Shown one piece after another: positions 34,858-42,172 of a stretch of 64,000 nt of DNA. A model generated the notes under the pieces. It was not told the DNA's origin. It was given only the letters and a program-made list of their open reading frames with translations, and did no database searches. Position 1 is the first letter of the stretch, and each line of letters starts with the position of its first letter. This DNA is from Streptomyces bicolor (GTDB lineage Bacteria > Actinomycetota > Actinomycetes > Streptomycetales > Streptomycetaceae): assembly GCF_000719285.1 (NCBI RefSeq), contig NZ_JOFS01000001.1, positions 310,001 through 374,000 of the forward strand, written 5' to 3'. Position numbers and translations under genes: made by a program.

Positions 34858-36429
34858 TCACCGGTATCGCCTGTCCCCACCCCGGTGCTCGGCGGATCGC
34901 GTACCGGCCAGCGGGTTCGGCAGTGGCCGGTAGCGGGCGGCGGCGCCGTCGGCGTTCGTCCAGCGCAGGAGCAGGTTCGTCTTGCCGGGGAGGGTGGGCG
35001 CGGTGAGCAGGCCGGCGATCTCGGGGAGATCGTGGCGGGCGAGTTCGCGGCGTACGGCCGGCCAGGGGTCCAGACCGGGACGGCGTTCGGCCAGCGCTCC
35101 GGCCAGCTCCACGAGGTGGTTGACGACCAGGCAGTACACGAGCCGCTCCCAGCCGGCCGCCCGCTCCACGTCCGCCAGCAGCTTCACGCCCTCGGCGTCC
35201 CGGAACAGGGCCTGTACGGGCATGCCGTCGGTGTCGACGGCGACCAGCGTGTTCTGCAGGTGCGCTTCGAGTACGACGCCGTGGTCGGCGAAGGCGGTGA
35301 GCGCGGGCGGGACCACCTGGGCGAGATACGCCTCCCACCACGCCGCCGGGTCCTCGGCGCCGTCGAGCGGACTGCCCTCGAAGCCCTCGACGAGCCCGGC
35401 GGCGAGCAGCGGTGTCGCGCCCGGCAGGACGTGGTCGCGCAGCCCGTCGCGGACCAGGACCGCGAGTTCCTCGAAGGCGAAGTCGGCGGTGCGGTAGCCG
35501 CGGTCGCCGAGCCAGGCGGCGGGGGCGTCGGACGCGGCGAGGGCGGCGGCCGCCGCGGTGTCGGTACGGCGGAGTCCTTGCAGGTCGTGGCGCCACAGGC
35601 GACGGATGTCGTTGGTGATGCGCACATCGAGGCTGAACTTGAGGAAGAGGTCAGGCTCGGGGGCGTAGAGCGTGCGGATCGCGGCTGTCGGCCAGGCGTC
35701 GAAGGCGGTCGTGCCGAGGCGCAGCAGCCTGCCGTCCGCGAAGGCCTGCGTGAGTTCCCGGCCGACCAGGTCGAGCTGCCAGGGGTGTGCGGGCAGCAGC
35801 CGGTAGCCGGGCGGGGCCTCGCCGAGGGCGTCGAGGGCCGAGGTGTCGCCCTCCTCGACGACCGTGTCCTCGCGCAGTGCGAGCAGCGTCAGCGGGAAGC
35901 GGGCGTGGGCCTCCGGGGCGTACGGCAGCCAGGCCGCGACCGGGCCGCCGCCGCGCGCCTTGGGGGCGGGGTGGTGGGGGTGGCCGGTGAGGAGGGACTG
36001 CTCGGAGCGGAGGAAGGGGTCGTCCGGCGGCGTCGCACGCGCGCGTGCCGTGAGCAGTGCGGCCACCGCGTCCCGGCTGTCGACCATCTCGGCGGGCAGT
36101 TCGTGGTTGGACAGACCGGTGTGGCGGCGCAGTTCCTCGGCGACGAGCTTGACGAGCTCCGTGTGCCCGACGCGCCGCCACGCGCCGGCCGCCCGCACCT
36201 CCGGCTCCGCGGGCCGCCGCTCGCCGAGGACGCGCAGCAGACGGCCCGAGCCGGGCAGCCGGTACACGCGCCGCTCGCCGTCCGGTGCGGCCGGGTCCGC
36301 CTCGCCGGACCCGCCGTGCGGTTCGGCCACCTCCCGCAGCAGGCAGTTGAGCAGGGGCGCGACCGCGTAGGCGTCGGCGCGTTCCGCGACGTCGGCGGCG
36401 GGTGGAGGGTTGAGGTGCACGCGATCCAC
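34858..36429 (-). CDS. IucA/IucC-family NIS siderophore synthetase (first of a divergent pair)
   Basis: 523 residues from a GTG at 36429. Family segments are LLPAHPWQLDLVGRE, LFLKFSLDVRITNDIRRLW (nucleotide/phosphate site), GVVLEAHLQNTLVAVD (catalytic His/Gln) and LFRDAEGVKLL. NIS synthetases join carboxylates such as citrate or succinate to amines using ATP. It is divergent from a second synthetase, with about 93 bp between them. No transporter, amine-forming or oxygenase gene is nearby, and no DmdR-type iron box is visible in the gap. The substrate is unknown. Confidence 0.9.
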   Translation of the reverse strand: MDRVHLNPPPAADVAERADAYAVAPLLNCLLREVAEPHGGSGEADPAAPDGERRVYRLPGSGRLLRVLGERRPAEPEVRAAGAWRRVGHTELVKLVAEELRRHTGLSNHELPAEMVDSRDAVAALLTARARATPPDDPFLRSEQSLLTGHPHHPAPKARGGGPVAAWLPYAPEAHARFPLTLLALREDTVVEEGDTSALDALGEAPPGYRLLPAHPWQLDLVGRELTQAFADGRLLRLGTTAFDAWPTAAIRTLYAPEPDLFLKFSLDVRITNDIRRLWRHDLQGLRRTDTAAAAALAASDAPAAWLGDRGYRTADFAFEELAVLVRDGLRDHVLPGATPLLAAGLVEGFEGSPLDGAEDPAAWWEAYLAQVVPPALTAFADHGVVLEAHLQNTLVAVDTDGMPVQALFRDAEGVKLLADVERAAGWERLVYCLVVNHLVELAGALAERRPGLDPWPAVRRELARHDLPEIAGLLTAPTLPGKTNLLLRWTNADGAAARYRPLPNPLAGTRSAEHRGGDRRYR

Positions 36430-36522
36430 TCGTTCTCTACGGTCCGTTCAGGCGGGAAGACGATCAGTATGTCTGTCGTCGGCGCCTGCCCGACGCCCTA
36501 CTCGTACCCGAGGAGCCCGCCC

Positions 36523-38028
36523 GTGCACCGTCCCCCCAGCGCCGAGGCCGAGGTCGCCGCCGAACTGGCCGACGTACGCCCCGAACTCGCCTCGCGGTAC
36601 GCGGCCGAGCTCCCCGGGGCCCGGGCGGCCGTGCTGACCCGGCTGTGGCGCGCGCTCGCGTACGAGCCGTTGCCCTGGGTGGCCCGCCGTGAGCGGGGCC
36701 GGGAGGGCCTCACCCTGCGCCTTTCCGACGGCCGCCGGCTGCACGGCCCGCAGGCCGACCCGTTCGCCACCGCCGCGTACGTCACCGCCGTACGCCTCGA
36801 CGAGACGTCGTACGACGATCCGGCCCGGCTGCTGACCGACCTCTGCGTACCGCACGGTACGTCGTTCGCCGCCGAACTCGGTCACAGTGTGGCCTCGTTG
36901 GCGTTGTCACGGGCGGGACAGGATGCCCACTCGAAGGAGTGGCCCCGGCACGACTGGGAGTGGGAGCAGCGGGTGGTGGACGGACATCCCTTCCATCCCA
37001 ACTGCCGTTCCCGGCCCGGTCTCTCGGTCGCCGAGCAGCTGGCGTACGGGCCCGAGCACCGGCCGGTGGTGACGCTGGGGCGGGTTCCGGTGCGGGCGGC
37101 CGAGTGCCTCGTGACGGGCGAGTGGCCGCAGGAGATGCGGGACGGGGGTCGGCTGCTGATCCCGGTGCATCCCTGGCAGGCCGAGCATGTGCTCAAGCGC
37201 CCGTCCGACGAGGGGGTCGCCGCGCATCCGCTGATGTCCCTGCGTACGCTCGCCGTCCCCGGAGGGCCGCACGTCAAGACCGCGCTGAGCGCCCGGCTGA
37301 CGTCGTCGGTGCGGGACATCTCGGTGTACTCCATCGGCCTGTCGGCCACGCTGTCGGACTTCGCGCAGACCCTGGCGGCCCGCATGGACGGGCTGCTGCA
37401 CGTCACCCGCACGCTGGGGGCCGCCACGGCCGACTCGCCGGATCTGGCGGCGGTGGTGCGCGAGTCGCCGCAGGAGTATGCCGGGCCCGGCGAGCAGGTG
37501 GTCGCGGTGGCCGCGCTCGTCGCCACCGAGCTGCCCCGATCCCCCGCCTGGGCGGCCGAGTTCACGCGTCTCGCGCTCACCGTGGGGCTGCGGCTGCTGG
37601 AGCTGGGCGTGGCGCTGGAGGCGCACGGTCAGAACCTGCTCGTGGTGCTGTCGGCGGACGGCTCCCCGGTGCGGCTGGTCTACCGCGACCTCGCCGACAT
37701 CCGGGTCAGCCCGGCGCGGCTGGCCCGGCACGGCATCGCGATGCCGGAGCTGTCGGGCCGGATCGTCACGGACGACGTGCCGGCCCTGCGCCGCAAACTG
37801 TTCGGCTCTCTGGTGGCGGGGGCGCTCGCGGGTGCGGCGGGGTCGGGCGCGGCGTTGCGCGGGGCGCTGGAGGCGGTCGTACGGGATCTGCCGGGCACCG
37901 TGGACCTGGCGGCGCTGCGCGAGGAGGCGCTGCCCACGAAGGCGCTGTCGCTGATGCGGCTGTCGCCGGGGACACCGGGGGATCAGTGGGCGGAGCTGCC
38001 CAATCCGCTGCTCACCGAGGTGTTCTGA
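36523..38028 (+). CDS. IucA/IucC-family NIS siderophore synthetase (second of pair)
   Basis: 501 residues from the GTG at 36523, which has GAGGAG 7 nt upstream; an ATG at 36469 is in frame but has a poor ribosome-binding site. It shows the full signature: HPFHPNCRSRPGL, LLIPVHPWQAEHVL, HVKTALSARLTSSVRDIS (phosphate-binding), VALEAHGQNLLVVLS (catalytic) and VYRDLADIRVS. It is the more canonical of the two synthetases. The pair may act in sequence on one scaffold, as IucA and IucC do. Followed at 43 bp by the VWA-domain gene. Confidence 0.92.
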   Translation: MHRPPSAEAEVAAELADVRPELASRYAAELPGARAAVLTRLWRALAYEPLPWVARRERGREGLTLRLSDGRRLHGPQADPFATAAYVTAVRLDETSYDDPARLLTDLCVPHGTSFAAELGHSVASLALSRAGQDAHSKEWPRHDWEWEQRVVDGHPFHPNCRSRPGLSVAEQLAYGPEHRPVVTLGRVPVRAAECLVTGEWPQEMRDGGRLLIPVHPWQAEHVLKRPSDEGVAAHPLMSLRTLAVPGGPHVKTALSARLTSSVRDISVYSIGLSATLSDFAQTLAARMDGLLHVTRTLGAATADSPDLAAVVRESPQEYAGPGEQVVAVAALVATELPRSPAWAAEFTRLALTVGLRLLELGVALEAHGQNLLVVLSADGSPVRLVYRDLADIRVSPARLARHGIAMPELSGRIVTDDVPALRRKLFGSLVAGALAGAAGSGAALRGALEAVVRDLPGTVDLAALREEALPTKALSLMRLSPGTPGDQWAELPNPLLTEVF

Positions 38029-38071
38029 CCTCGTTTTGAAGCGGGGCACCTCTGATCAATAAGATCCGCCG

Positions 38072-39340
38072 ATGATCACAAGAACACGGCTGGCGGCCGG
38101 GGCCTGCGCCCTGCTCGCCGCGCTCGCGGCCGGGATGGCGTTCCCGGCCGGGGCGGTTGCCGACGAGACCGGTGCGACCGCGCCGAAGGTCGACCTCGTG
38201 CTGGATGTGAGCGGCTCGATGCGGGCGCGGGACATCGACGGCCAGTCGCGGATGGCCGCGGCGAAGCAGGCGTTCAACGAGGTGCTGGACGCGACGCCCG
38301 AGGAGGTCCAGCTCGGCATCCGCACGCTGGGCGCCGACTACCCGGGCGACGACCGCAGGACGGGCTGCAAGGACACCGCGCAGCTCTACCCGGTCGGCCC
38401 CCTGGACCGCACCGAGGCGAAGGCGGCGGTGGCGACCCTGGCGCCCACCGGCTGGACGCCGATCGGCCCCGCGCTGCTGAAGGCCGCCGACGACCTCGAC
38501 GGCGGCGAGGGCTCCAAGCGCATCGTGCTGATCAGCGACGGCGAGGACACCTGCGCCCCGCTCGACCCGTGCGAGGTGGCCCGGGAGATCGCCGCCAAGG
38601 GCATCGGGCTGACCATCGACACGCTCGGCCTGGTCCCGAACACGAAGATGCGGCAGCAGCTGAGCTGCATCGCCGAGGCGACGGGCGGCACGTTCACCTC
38701 GGTCGAGCACACCGACGAACTCGCCGACAAGGTCAACCAGTTGGTGGACCGGGCGGCCGATCCGGTGGTGACGCCGGTCGCGACGACGGGCGCGGACCAG
38801 TGCGCGAAGGCGCCCGAGCTGGAGTCCGGCCTGTACACCGACCGCGAGGAGTTCGGGCAGCAGCGCTGGTACCGCGTGGACGTCCCGGACGGCTATGAAC
38901 TGCGCGCCTCGGTGAGCGTCTCGGCGGACCGGGCGGTGAACCCCTCGTACGGGCTGCTGCTGCGGGCGGTGACCGAGAAGGGGCGGGAGATCGTGCGCGG
39001 CGAGGCGGCGGGCAACGGCCGTACCGATGTGGTCTCGACCGGGCTGCGCTACCCGAGGGCGAAACTGGAGAGCGGTGACGGTGCGCTGCCGCCCGAGAGC
39101 GTGTGCCTCCAGGTCACCCACTCCTTCGCACCAGCGGGCGGCGTGCAGACCACCCCCGGTCTGCCGCTCGAACTGACCATCGACGTCGTGGGCGGGCCCA
39201 GCGAGTCGGGCGACGTGGCCTCCTTCGGCCTCGGGCGCGGCTGGTGGCTGCTCGGCGCGCTGATCCTGACCGGCTTCCTCGCCGGTCTCGTGTGGGGCTG
39301 GCTGTCGCGCTGGCGGGTCGCGGTCTGGAGGACCAACTGA
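38072..39340 (+). CDS. Secreted, membrane-anchored VWA-domain protein
   Basis: 422 residues. There is an N-terminal signal peptide, then a von Willebrand factor A domain with the MIDAS motif DVSGS at residues 45-49 and Thr/Asp partners (TPIGPALL, LISDGEDTC). Several Cys residues suggest disulfides outside the cytoplasm. A beta-rich region follows, and a C-terminal transmembrane helix (WWLLGALILTGFLAGLVWGW). It probably binds a partner on the outer membrane face. The next gene starts at its stop (TGATG overlap), so the two likely form one complex. Confidence 0.88.
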   Translation: MITRTRLAAGACALLAALAAGMAFPAGAVADETGATAPKVDLVLDVSGSMRARDIDGQSRMAAAKQAFNEVLDATPEEVQLGIRTLGADYPGDDRRTGCKDTAQLYPVGPLDRTEAKAAVATLAPTGWTPIGPALLKAADDLDGGEGSKRIVLISDGEDTCAPLDPCEVAREIAAKGIGLTIDTLGLVPNTKMRQQLSCIAEATGGTFTSVEHTDELADKVNQLVDRAADPVVTPVATTGADQCAKAPELESGLYTDREEFGQQRWYRVDVPDGYELRASVSVSADRAVNPSYGLLLRAVTEKGREIVRGEAAGNGRTDVVSTGLRYPRAKLESGDGALPPESVCLQVTHSFAPAGGVQTTPGLPLELTIDVVGGPSESGDVASFGLGRGWWLLGALILTGFLAGLVWGWLSRWRVAVWRTN

Positions 39341-40143
39341 TGCGGATCACAGGTGTGTTGAGCGCGGCGGCGCTGATGCTCGGCCTCACGGTCACCCCCG
39401 CGGTCGCCGACTCCTCGCCGTCGCCGAGCGCGTCGGAGAACGGTGGCGCGCCGACCGAGGCGGGCACCTCCTTCCGTACGGCGACCGAGATCGAGCAGGG
39501 GCAGACGGCCATCGCGAGCGCCTCCACGGGCGACTATCTGTACTGGTCGTTCCCCGCGGACGCCGGACAGCGCCCGACCGTGAAGGCGACGGTGAAGCTG
39601 CCGGACACGCACGCGGCCCAGACCTGGCAGATCGACGTGTACGACGGACTGCGGCGCCGCCAGGCCTGCCAGTACGGCGCCCAGACGCGCACCGCCGGAG
39701 CGGACGCCGCCTCCGTGGACCTGACCTGCGTGCTGCGCACCGTCCGGGCGTGGTCGGAGCCGTGGGCCGATGATCCGCTGCCGGGGACGTACTACATCCG
39801 GCTGACGGTCCTGGACCCGCCCACCTCCGACCTCGGCCTGCCGGTCGACGCCGAGGTCCGGGTCGACTCCGAGGACACCGGCGGGGCGGCGGCGGTCGAC
39901 GGCTCGCTGGCACATCCGCTGGTGCCGGGGGCAGGCGCCATATCCCAGAGCGGCGAGGACGAGTACACCAAGGACCAACTGCTGGCGAGCCTGGAGCCCA
40001 GCGGCGGCTGGGCGTCCGGGTGGTGGTCCGACCGATGGGTGTGGACGGCGATCGGCGGCGCGCTGGCCGCGCTCGCGGGCGTCGGCGGATACGCGCTGAC
40101 ACGTGGTGCGGGCCGGCCGTCTCGGGTGCCGCCGAGCGCCTGA
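39340..40143 (+). CDS. Secreted membrane-anchored protein paired with the VWA protein
   Basis: 267 residues starting at an ATG that overlaps the VWA gene stop. It has a signal peptide (LSAAALMLGLTVTPAVA), a Ser/Pro-rich linker, a beta-sandwich region with two Cys, and a C-terminal transmembrane helix (WTAIGGALAALAGVGGYAL) with a short basic tail. The region TGDYLYWSFPADAGQRPTV resembles the extra domain of the VWA partner (GQQRWYRVDVPDGYELRA). Function unknown; a surface complex with the VWA protein is inferred. Confidence 0.75.
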   Translation: MRITGVLSAAALMLGLTVTPAVADSSPSPSASENGGAPTEAGTSFRTATEIEQGQTAIASASTGDYLYWSFPADAGQRPTVKATVKLPDTHAAQTWQIDVYDGLRRRQACQYGAQTRTAGADAASVDLTCVLRTVRAWSEPWADDPLPGTYYIRLTVLDPPTSDLGLPVDAEVRVDSEDTGGAAAVDGSLAHPLVPGAGAISQSGEDEYTKDQLLASLEPSGGWASGWWSDRWVWTAIGGALAALAGVGGYALTRGAGRPSRVPPSA

Positions 40144-40194
40144 CGGTTCTCGAATGGCCCGCCGTACTCAACCGTACGGCGGGCCTTTCGCCGC

Positions 40195-40839
40195 TCAGAT
40201 GTCGAGCAGCGCCTTGGCCAGGGTCCCGTCCCCGCTCACCTCGATACGACCGTTCCGTACCGCATCGGCCACGCTCAACTCCCCCCGTGCGACCGCCTCG
40301 CAGGTCCCGGAGTCCAGCACCAGCCGCGCATCGGGCTCACCCGGAGCGGGCCCGTCCCCGTAGACCGGCCCGTCCTCGGCCCCGACGTACAAGTGGAACT
40401 CCCCCTCCTCCAGCCGCACTTCGACGACGCCGACCCCCTCCAACGCCCGCAGCAGAGGCAGCGCGAACCAGTGCGCGCGCACCGCGTCGGTCGGCCGCCG
40501 CTCACCGAGCTCGGCCTGCCCCCACTCCCCCAGCGCCTGCAGCACGGGCAGCAACTCCCGCCCCCGACCGGTGAGTTCGTACACGTACGCCGCTCCGGGC
40601 GGCGGCAGCCGGCGCCGCGTGCTGATGCCGTCCCGCTCCATGTCCTTCAGCCGAGAGGCGAGTACGTCGGTACTGACGCCCGGCAGGTCGGCGTGCAGGT
40701 CGGTGTAGCGCCGCGGGCCGGCCAGCAGCTCCCGGACGATCAGCAGGGTCCAGCGGTCGCCGACGGCGTCGAGCGCGCGGGCGGCGGAACAGTACTGGTC
40801 GTAGCTTCGGCGAGGTGACATGCGACGCAGTCTAGACAT
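40195..40839 (-). CDS. HxlR-family regulator with C-terminal SCP2-like domain
   Basis: 214 residues from the ATG at 40839 (GGAAAG upstream); a second ATG at 40821 is possible. Residues about 10-105 are an HxlR winged helix: CSAARALDAVGDRWTLLIVRELL, then RRYTDLHADLPGVSTDVLASRL. The C-terminal 90 residues resemble an SCP2 sterol-carrier-like fold (ARLVLDSGTCEAVARGELSV). This fusion is a known streptomycete regulator type. It is divergent from alaA, with nested palindromes in the 69-bp gap that may be its operator. Confidence 0.87.
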   Translation of the reverse strand: MSRLRRMSPRRSYDQYCSAARALDAVGDRWTLLIVRELLAGPRRYTDLHADLPGVSTDVLASRLKDMERDGISTRRRLPPPGAAYVYELTGRGRELLPVLQALGEWGQAELGERRPTDAVRAHWFALPLLRALEGVGVVEVRLEEGEFHLYVGAEDGPVYGDGPAPGEPDARLVLDSGTCEAVARGELSVADAVRNGRIEVSGDGTLAKALLDI

Positions 40840-40884
40840 GTTGTTGGACTTTCCAAGCTCGAACTTGGTAAAACCAAGCAACAC
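40840..40884. promoter_or_regulatory. Nested palindromes between the HxlR and aminotransferase genes
   Basis: The gap contains CCAAG-N6-CTTGG and CTTGG-N5-CCAAG sharing one arm, enclosed by TGTTGG on the left and CAAGCAACA on the right. It is AT-richer than its surroundings and lies between divergent starts, as expected for an HxlR operator. Binding is inferred. Confidence 0.55.
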
Positions 40885-40908
40885 ACGAAACCGGAGGGGC
40901 GAGCGCGT

Positions 40909-42117
40909 ATGGAGTTCCGGCAGTCGAACAAGCTCAGCGAGGTCTGTTACGAGATCCGCGGCCCGGTGATCGAGCACGCCGACGCGCTGGAGAAGGCGGG
41001 CCACAGCGTGCTGCGCCTGAACACCGGCAACCCCGCGCTCTTCGGCTTCGAGGCGCCGGAGGAGATCCTCCAGGACATGATCCGGATGCTGCCCCGGGCG
41101 CACGGCTACACCGACTCGCGCGGTGTCCTCTCCGCCCGCCGGGCCGTGGCCCAGCGCTACCAGACGCTCGGCCTGGAGGTCGGCGTCGACGACGTCTTCC
41201 TCGGCAACGGCGTGTCCGAGCTGGTGTCCATGGCCGTACAGGCGCTGGTCGAGGACGGCGACGAGATCCTCATCCCCGCCCCGGACTTCCCGCTGTGGAC
41301 GGCGGTGACGACCCTGGCCGGCGGCAAGGCGGTGCACTACCTCTGCGACGAGCAGGCCGAGTGGTACCCGGACCTGGAAGACATGGCCTCGAAGATCACG
41401 GACCGCACCAAGGCCGTGGTCATCATCAACCCCAACAACCCGACGGGCGCTGTCTACCCGAAGGAGATCGTCGAGGGCATCCTCGACCTGGCCCGCCGCC
41501 ACGGCCTCATGGTCTTCGCCGACGAGATCTACGACCAGATCCTGTACGACGACGCCGTGCACCACTCGGCCGCCGCCCTCGCCCCCGACCTCGTCGTTCT
41601 CACCTTCTGCGGCCTGTCGAAGACGTACCGCGTGGCGGGCTTCCGCTCCGGCTGGCTGGTCGTCACCGGCCCGAAGCAGCACGCGAAGGACTACCTGGAG
41701 GGCCTGACGATGCTGGCCTCCATGCGGCTGTGCGCCAACGCGCCCGCCCAGTACGCCATCCAGGCCGCGCTCGGCGGCCGCCAGTCGATCCGTGAGCTGA
41801 CCAACCCCGGCGGCCGCCTGCACGAACAGCGCACCGTGGCCTGGGAGAAGCTCAACGAGATCCCCGGCGTCTCGTGCGTGAAGCCGAAGGGCGCGCTGTA
41901 CGCCTTCCCGCGCCTCGACCCCAAGGTCCACAAGATCCACGACGACGAGAAGTTCGTCCTGGACCTGCTGCTGCGGGAGAAGATCCAGGTGGTCCAGGGC
42001 ACGGGCTTCAACTGGCCGACTCCCGATCACTTCCGGATCCTGACCCTGCCGTACGCGGAGGACCTGGAGGCGGCCATCGGGCGGATCGGGCGGTTCCTGA
42101 GCGGGTACCGCCAATAG
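40909..42117 (+). CDS. alaA: AlaA-like alanine/pyruvate aminotransferase (class I PLP enzyme)
   Basis: 402 residues, the usual length. It shows the class I fold with IINPNNPTGAVY, FADEIYDQILYDD (PLP pyridine-binding Asp), FCGLSKTYRVAGFRSGW (Schiff-base Lys, phosphate-binding Arg) and FRILTLP (substrate carboxylate Arg). It closely resembles E. coli AlaA, which makes alanine from pyruvate and glutamate. Ribosome-binding site GGAGGGG. Its divergent HxlR neighbour may regulate it. Confidence 0.9.
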   Translation: MEFRQSNKLSEVCYEIRGPVIEHADALEKAGHSVLRLNTGNPALFGFEAPEEILQDMIRMLPRAHGYTDSRGVLSARRAVAQRYQTLGLEVGVDDVFLGNGVSELVSMAVQALVEDGDEILIPAPDFPLWTAVTTLAGGKAVHYLCDEQAEWYPDLEDMASKITDRTKAVVIINPNNPTGAVYPKEIVEGILDLARRHGLMVFADEIYDQILYDDAVHHSAAALAPDLVVLTFCGLSKTYRVAGFRSGWLVVTGPKQHAKDYLEGLTMLASMRLCANAPAQYAIQAALGGRQSIRELTNPGGRLHEQRTVAWEKLNEIPGVSCVKPKGALYAFPRLDPKVHKIHDDEKFVLDLLLREKIQVVQGTGFNWPTPDHFRILTLPYAEDLEAAIGRIGRFLSGYRQ

Positions 42118-42172
42118 CGCAGGGCCCGCCGTGGGGTGACCGGGACCGCGCCCGCATGATGACCGGGTCCGG

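Noticed and set aside
34885..36522. DmdR-type iron box between the siderophore synthetases
   Set aside because: No sequence resembling TTAGGTTAGGCTCACCTAA is present in the gap or just upstream.
34885..38028. A 1047-codon plus-strand frame
   Set aside because: Its first half is antisense to the first siderophore synthetase and has unrelated composition; only the part from about 36523 is a real gene.
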